Shown: piece by piece, positions 22,163 through 25,530 of the stretch
Layout of the letters: each line of letters begins with the position of its first letter
Position numbering within the stretch: the stretch's first letter is position 1
Position numbers and translations under genes: made by a program
The notes under the pieces: generated by a model
What the model was told of the DNA's origin: nothing
Databases searched by the model: none
What the model saw: only the letters and a program-made list of their open reading frames with translations
NCBI GenBank assembly: GCA_051745395.1
Contig: JBNJEA010000037.1
Span: forward strand, 1 to 25,530
Length of the DNA stretch: 25,530 bases
Reading direction: 5' to 3'
Origin: JBNJEA01 sp051745395
GTDB taxonomy: Bacteria > Desulfobacterota > Desulfobacteria > Desulfobacterales > Desulfosalsimonadaceae

Positions 22163-22435
22163 ATGACCAAAGCAGAACTCGTGGAAAAGATGGCGAAAGA
22201 TGCAGGCATTTCAAAGGTTGCCGCGGCCTCCGCGCTCAACTCCTTCATGGACGGGGTGGTCAAGTCGTTGAAGAAAAAAGACGGCAAGGTAACGCTGGTC
22301 GGCTTCGGTACATTCCAGAAAGTACGCCGCAAAGCCCGTACCGGCCGCAATCCGCAGACCGGGGACCCGATCAAGATCAAGGCGCGCAACGTCGTCAAAT
22401 TCAAGCCCGGAAAACAACTGCGGGAAACGATTTAG
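22163..22435 (+). CDS. HU-family DNA-binding protein
   Basis: A 90-residue histone-like protein that binds and bends DNA as a dimer and compacts the nucleoid. It has the full HU layout. An N-terminal helical body (MTKAELVEKMAKDAGISK...) is followed by the VTLVGFGTFQ strand, the DNA-embracing arm with RTGRNPQTGDPIKI (about 58-71), and the closing FKPGKQLRETI helix. The length is canonical. The start is supported by GGGAGGG, 8-10 bases upstream of ATG. It has its own promoter candidate (22080-22108) and a strong intrinsic terminator (22463-22499), so it is monocistronic, and high expression is expected. HU rather than IHF is preferred because the arm and body match HU and no IHF-specific features stand out; several paralogues are usual, so I give no symbol. 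Confidence 0.95.
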   Translation: MTKAELVEKMAKDAGISKVAAASALNSFMDGVVKSLKKKDGKVTLVGFGTFQKVRRKARTGRNPQTGDPIKIKARNVVKFKPGKQLRETI

Positions 22436-22462
22436 AACTACGAACAGGAATCTGTTTTACGG

Positions 22463-22499
22463 AAAAAGGGGTGCGGTCGCAAAACCGCCCCCTTTTTTT
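22463..22499 (+). terminator. Intrinsic terminator of the HU gene
   Basis: GGGG (22468-22471) and GCGGT (22473-22477) pair with ACCGC (22484-22488) and CCCC (22489-22492), with one bulged T and the six-base loop CGCAAA. A5 before the stem and T7 after it complete a classical bidirectional-looking intrinsic terminator 28 bases past the HU stop. Confidence 0.92.
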
Positions 22500-22530
22500 A
22501 TGGGCACACGCAGATGGCGCGGGAATTTCA

Positions 22531-22593
22531 GGTGCAAGGTGTAAGGTGTAAGGTTCAAGGGATAAGGTGCAAGGTTCAAGGGGTAAGGCTAAA
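22531..22593. repeat. Heptanucleotide tandem repeat (GGTGYAA-type, about 8-9 units)
   Basis: Consecutive 7-base units read GGTGCAA, GGTGTAA, GGTGTAA, GGTTCAA, GGGATAA, GGTGCAA, GGTTCAA, GGGGTAA, GGCTAAA. Register is kept exactly. The last unit overlaps the stop codon of the acylphosphatase gene (22589-22591), so the array forms its 3' untranslated region. Confidence 0.85.
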
Positions 22594-22876
22594 ATGTGTG
22601 GCGTACGCTGAAATCATTATACTTGCCCTGGTAGGGCTCTTCGGTGGCTGCCACATCTTTTACCGAGGCCATGGCCGGACCTTTCCAGCACCAGCTCAGC
22701 ATGGCGTCGACATTGTCCGCATCGCCTTCAAAATAGGCGTCTACCGAGCCGTCGGATTTGTTCATCACCCACCCGTTGACACCGTAACCCTCGGCAGCAC
22801 GCGCGGTTTCCATTCGAAAGTTAACACCTTGCACCCTTCCACTGATATTGACATGAACTGCCTTTTTTTCCGCCAT
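22589..22876 (-). CDS. acyP: Acylphosphatase
   Basis: A 95-residue cytoplasmic enzyme that hydrolyses carboxyl-phosphate bonds such as acetyl-phosphate-type and 1,3-bisphosphoglycerate anhydrides. The signature GRVQGVNFR (13-21) supplies the phosphate-cradle loop with catalytic Arg21. The GWVMNKSDGSVD stretch (35-46) supplies catalytic Asn39 and the DGSVE-like strand. Size and order of secondary structure are those of the family; the residues after 65 are more divergent than usual. ATG 22876 is preceded by a strong GGAGGTG ribosome site at ten bases. It lies 113 bases after ligA on the same strand and has its own promoter candidate. A tandem repeat begins at its stop codon. The enzyme is a housekeeping accessory whose physiological substrate is usually not known. 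Confidence 0.92.
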   Translation of the reverse strand: MAEKKAVHVNISGRVQGVNFRMETARAAEGYGVNGWVMNKSDGSVDAYFEGDADNVDAMLSWCWKGPAMASVKDVAATEEPYQGKYNDFSVRHTF

Positions 22877-22956
22877 AAGCCAAACACCTCCTGCTCAGAA
22901 TCGATTCGGGAATAAAGTTTTCATGGCCACGCAGATAGTCCACTCACTGATGAACA

Positions 22957-22985
22957 AAAATAATCCCGGAAGCAATGATCGTCAA
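22957..22985 (-). promoter_or_regulatory. Candidate promoter for the acylphosphatase gene
   Basis: On the minus strand TTGACG, 17 bases and TATTTT match five and four of six consensus positions. It lies about 80 bases upstream of the start codon, in the spacer right after ligA. Confidence 0.4.
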
Positions 22986-22989
22986 CTAA

Positions 22990-25035
22990 CTACTGGGCAA
23001 CACCTGCATCGGCGAGCAACTGCAACAGCTGCGACTCGTCTAGAACGGTTACGCCGTGGCGCCGGGCCTGCTCGAGCTTGGAACCCGGGTTTTGCCCGGC
23101 CACCACATAGTCGGTTTTGCGGCTCACCGATCCGGTGACCTTGCCGCCGGCGGCCTCGATTTTTTCCCCTGCCGCCTTCCGCGTCATGCCGGAGAAGGTG
23201 CCGGTGAGCACAAAGGTGGCACTGGCCAGTTCCCCCGCGTTTTTTTCGCTCGCGGCTTTTTCGGAAACAATTTCAACGCCCAATTCTTTTAAGTCGGAAA
23301 TGGTGTCTCTATTCTGCTGCCGGCTGAAAAACTCGGCAATACTCTGGGCGACCACCGGCCCGATGCCTTCGATGGTGGCAAGTTCTTCTTTCGATGCCTG
23401 CGCCAGCTCGTCGATGTCTTTGAAGTGTCCGGCCAGCAGGCGGGCGATGTAGAGCCCCACGTGTTCAATGCCCAGGGCGTATAAGAACCTGGAAAACGGG
23501 ATCTTCTTGCTGTCTTCGACGGCGTTGATCAGATTCTGCGCCGATTTTTCCGCCATCCGTTCCAGGCCCTTGAGCGTTTCCTTGTCCAGCCGGAAAATAT
23601 CGGCCACCGATCGCACGAGTTGCTTTTCCACGAGCTGGTCGATTAGTTTTTTCCCCAGCCCGTCGATGTCAAAGGCGGGTTTGGATGCGAAATGCTCGAT
23701 GTTGCCCTTGAGCTGGGCCGGGCAGGCGTTGTTGATACAGCGCGTGGCGGCCTCCCCGGACAACCGGACGGCATCTTCGCCGCAGACCGGACATTTGTCC
23801 GGCATTTCAAAGGGGGTTTCCGAACCGTTTCGCTCGGATGTCACCACCTTGACCACTTCCGGGATCACGTCGCCGGCCCGCTGGACAAAGACCATGTCGC
23901 CGATGCGCACGTCCTTGTTTTTCACCTCGTCTTCGTTGTGAAGGCTCGCCCGGCTGACCGTCACGCCGCCGATGTTGACGGGTTCGAGTTTTGCCACCGG
24001 GGTCAGCGCCCCGGTCCGGCCGACCTGGACGGCGATGTCTTTGACCCGGGTCCGCTCCTGGGAGGCCTTGAACTTGATCGCAATGGCCCAGCGAGGGCTG
24101 CGCGAGGTGGTGCCGAGCTGTTGGTGATAGGCATACCGGTCCACCTTGACCACGATGCCGTCGATTTCGTAGGCCAGATCCTGTCGCCGGGCATCGATTT
24201 CGTGGTAATAGTCGATGACCCCCGATACCGGCAGGCGGCAGCGGACCAGCGGATTGATCCGGAATCCGAGCTTTTTGAGGATATCGAGCATTTCCGCATG
24301 GGTCTCGGCATGGATGCCTTCGACCCGGCCGGTGCCGTAGGCAAACATCTTTAAGGGGCGGTTGGCCGTAATGGCGGAATCGAGCTGTCGAAGCGCCCCG
24401 GCCGAAGCGTTTCTCGGGTTGGCAAACAGCGAAAACCCCTGCTCGGCCCGCCATTGGTTCAATCGCTTAAAATCCGCCGTATCCATGTATACCTCGCCCC
24501 GGACCTCGAGCAGGGGCGGATAGGCCACATCTCCGGAGCGGTTTAAAACCAGGGGGATATAGGGAATGGTTTTGATGTTGGGGGTGATGACCTCGCCGGT
24601 GCTGCCGTCGCCCCGGGTGGCCCCGGTCTCCAGGCGGCCGTTTCGATAGATAAGCGATACGGCCACCCCGTCGACCTTGGGTTCGACGGTGTAATCCACA
24701 TCGCCATCGATTTTTAAGCCCCGGCGGACCCGCTGGTCAAAGGCCTCGATGTCCGGGGTGTCAAACCCCTTGTCCAGGCTCAGCATGGGCACGGCATGCG
24801 TGATCGTGTCGAACTTTTCCAGCGGCGGCGATCCCACCCGGAGCGTGGGCGAATCGTCGGTGGCCAGATCCGGGTACCGGGTCTCGATGTCGATGAGCTC
24901 CTGCATCATCCGGTCGTATTCCGCATCCGAAATTTCCGGTGAATCGAGCACGAAATACCGGTAATTGTGGTGCCGCAGCTTTTTTCGCAGCGCTTCGGCG
25001 CGTTTTTTTGTCTCCGGATCGGCGGTTTGTCGCAT
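22990..25035 (-). CDS. ligA: NAD-dependent DNA ligase LigA
   Basis: A 681-residue replicative ligase that seals nicks using NAD+, joining Okazaki fragments and finishing repair. Domains in order are as follows. Domain Ia has YRYFVLDSPEISDAEYD (25-41) for NMN binding. The adenylation domain has EPKVDG with the AMP-accepting Lys120, then RGDGSTGE (141-148) and EIDGIVVKVD (290-299). The OB fold (about 320-405) is followed by the four-Cys zinc finger (Cys415, 418, 433, 438), helix-hairpin-helix repeats (about 450-585, including IEGIGPVVAQSI), and a C-terminal BRCT domain (about 600-678, with LTGTFSGMTRKAA and DYVVAGQNPGSKL). All hallmark residues are present and the length is typical. ATG 25035 has GGGGGAG nine bases upstream. 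It begins 20 bases after a small conserved gene and is likely co-transcribed with it. Confidence 0.97.
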   Translation of the reverse strand: MRQTADPETKKRAEALRKKLRHHNYRYFVLDSPEISDAEYDRMMQELIDIETRYPDLATDDSPTLRVGSPPLEKFDTITHAVPMLSLDKGFDTPDIEAFDQRVRRGLKIDGDVDYTVEPKVDGVAVSLIYRNGRLETGATRGDGSTGEVITPNIKTIPYIPLVLNRSGDVAYPPLLEVRGEVYMDTADFKRLNQWRAEQGFSLFANPRNASAGALRQLDSAITANRPLKMFAYGTGRVEGIHAETHAEMLDILKKLGFRINPLVRCRLPVSGVIDYYHEIDARRQDLAYEIDGIVVKVDRYAYHQQLGTTSRSPRWAIAIKFKASQERTRVKDIAVQVGRTGALTPVAKLEPVNIGGVTVSRASLHNEDEVKNKDVRIGDMVFVQRAGDVIPEVVKVVTSERNGSETPFEMPDKCPVCGEDAVRLSGEAATRCINNACPAQLKGNIEHFASKPAFDIDGLGKKLIDQLVEKQLVRSVADIFRLDKETLKGLERMAEKSAQNLINAVEDSKKIPFSRFLYALGIEHVGLYIARLLAGHFKDIDELAQASKEELATIEGIGPVVAQSIAEFFSRQQNRDTISDLKELGVEIVSEKAASEKNAGELASATFVLTGTFSGMTRKAAGEKIEAAGGKVTGSVSRKTDYVVAGQNPGSKLEQARRHGVTVLDESQLLQLLADAGVAQ

Positions 25036-25055
25036 CGATAAACTCCCCCGGCTCC

Positions 25056-25316
25056 CTATTCCATCGGATTGGCCAGATCGGCGAGTTCGTCCTTGACCTC
25101 GTCGATGATATCATAGAGCCACAAGACGTCTTCAATGCTCAAACGGCCGGCCTTGGCCGGCGCCCGGTCGGTGCCGTCCTTTTTCTTTAAAATCCGCGGC
25201 CCGATCTGGAGCTTGGGCTCGCCTTCGCCGTACTGGTTGATCGAAATCCGCAGCCCGGTTTCATCATTAAACCATTCTTTTATGAGTTTGTCCTTTTCGG
25301 GATCGTATCCTGCCAT
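25056..25316 (-). CDS. Small conserved protein, possibly PC4/YdbC-like
   Basis: An 86-residue protein starting MAGYDPEKDKLIKEWF. The centre reads GLRISINQYGEGEPKLQIGPR (about 21-41), suggestive of paired beta strands. A KAGRLSIEDVLWLYDIIDEVKDEL segment (about 55-78) follows, predicted as one amphipathic helix. This strand-strand-strand-helix layout with a KLQIGPR / GRLS.EE pattern recalls the single-stranded-DNA-binding PC4/YdbC fold, but that link is my inference and not a firm match. The frame is open back to 25484, but upstream codons lie in a dispersed repeat, and ATG 25316 has an excellent AAGGAGG site, so it is the start. It precedes ligA by 20 bases on the same strand. A role beside DNA metabolism would fit, but the function is unknown. 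Confidence 0.75.
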   Translation of the reverse strand: MAGYDPEKDKLIKEWFNDETGLRISINQYGEGEPKLQIGPRILKKKDGTDRAPAKAGRLSIEDVLWLYDIIDEVKDELADLANPME

Positions 25317-25356
25317 ATCTGTTTTCCTCCTTATGTGTTGATCAAAACCACTGAAA

Positions 25357-25424
25357 AACCACAGAGTACACAGAGAGCACAGAGAAAATCCGTATGCTCT
25401 GTGGCCTCTGTGTACTCTGTGGTT
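25357..25424. repeat. Long perfect palindrome (AACCACAGAGTACACAGAG family)
   Basis: AACCACAGAGTACACAGAG (25357-25375) is the exact inverted complement of 25406-25424. After a two-base mismatch the stem continues with CACAGAG (25378-25384) and CTCTGTG (25397-25403), giving 26 pairs of 28 around a 12-base loop. It lies 40 bases upstream of the small gene before ligA. No coding content. Confidence 0.9.
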
Positions 25425-25432
25425 GAATGCCT

Positions 25433-25530
25433 TGACGGCTTCGTAAAAAGTCCAATATCTGCGTTGCGCTTCATCTCTCGTCATTCAACGTACGAGTAAG
25501 TACGCCTCATTCCTCGAGATTCGCGCGCCT
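25433..25530. repeat. Start of a dispersed repeat, cut by the window edge
   Basis: The block begins TTGACGGCTTCGTAAAAAGT and contains CTGCGTTGCGCTTCATC and GTACGAGTAAGTACGCCTCA, a pattern I recall as a recurrent intergenic repeat in Desulfobacteraceae-type genomes. In complete copies the GACTTTTTACGA end is mirrored at the other side. Only one end is visible here, so the palindromic nature cannot be confirmed from this window. Confidence 0.5.

Noticed and set aside
22531..22593. CRISPR array
   Set aside because: The period is seven bases with no spacers and no cas genes nearby.
25317..25484. N-terminal extension of the small gene before ligA
   Set aside because: Those codons are translated from a palindromic dispersed repeat; ATG 25316 has a strong ribosome site.

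Overview
The window reads as a chromosomal segment from a moderately GC-rich, Gram-negative, anaerobe-type bacterium, most likely a member of the Desulfobacterota (Desulfobacteraceae/Desulfosarcinaceae-like). This is an inference. It rests on an smc-ftsY pair with a membrane-anchored FtsY, a glycyl-radical-enzyme tail, and three kinds of dispersed intergenic repeat that I associate with such genomes. No rRNA, tRNA, CRISPR array, integrase or transposase is visible.

Left part (1-7360). The 3' end of glpD (+) enters from the left. Convergent to it is a minus-strand pair: an FAD-dependent amine/amino-acid oxidase (DAO family) followed by a secernin/C69-like Ntn hydrolase. Upstream of the oxidase lie a 34-bp palindromic operator candidate and a 70-codon orphan carrying only the C-terminal glycyl-radical loop of a pyruvate-formate-lyase-type enzyme. 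Next comes a minus-strand cluster, in transcription order: a divergent PEP/pyruvate-binding (ATP-grasp) domain protein in visibly AT-rich DNA, a previously hidden 55-codon truncated cupin gene, an alpha/beta hydrolase translationally coupled to it by a TGATG overlap, and a quinone-oxidoreductase-like MDR enzyme.

Middle part (7361-16699). A 425-bp divergent intergenic region holds a strong 10-bp hairpin element of unknown function. It precedes a large YbiO-like MscS channel gene (+). Convergent to that gene is a giant trifunctional Ser/Thr kinase / AAA-type ATPase / GAF / histidine kinase (1765 aa), with a bile-acid:sodium-symporter-like transporter further on (-).

Right part (16881-25530). 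This is housekeeping chromosome biology: smc and ftsY as a tight operon, a monocistronic HU gene with a good promoter and an excellent intrinsic terminator, acylphosphatase (-), and an operon of a small conserved protein plus NAD-dependent DNA ligase ligA (-). The intergenic spaces are decorated by a heptanucleotide tandem repeat, a long perfect palindrome, and the start of a further dispersed repeat cut by the window edge.

I do not see a clear new multi-gene defence or mobile system. The most unusual items are the orphan glycyl-radical tail, the truncated and coupled cupin, the AT-rich ATP-grasp orphan, the trifunctional kinase, and the uncharacterised hairpin before the mscS-type gene.
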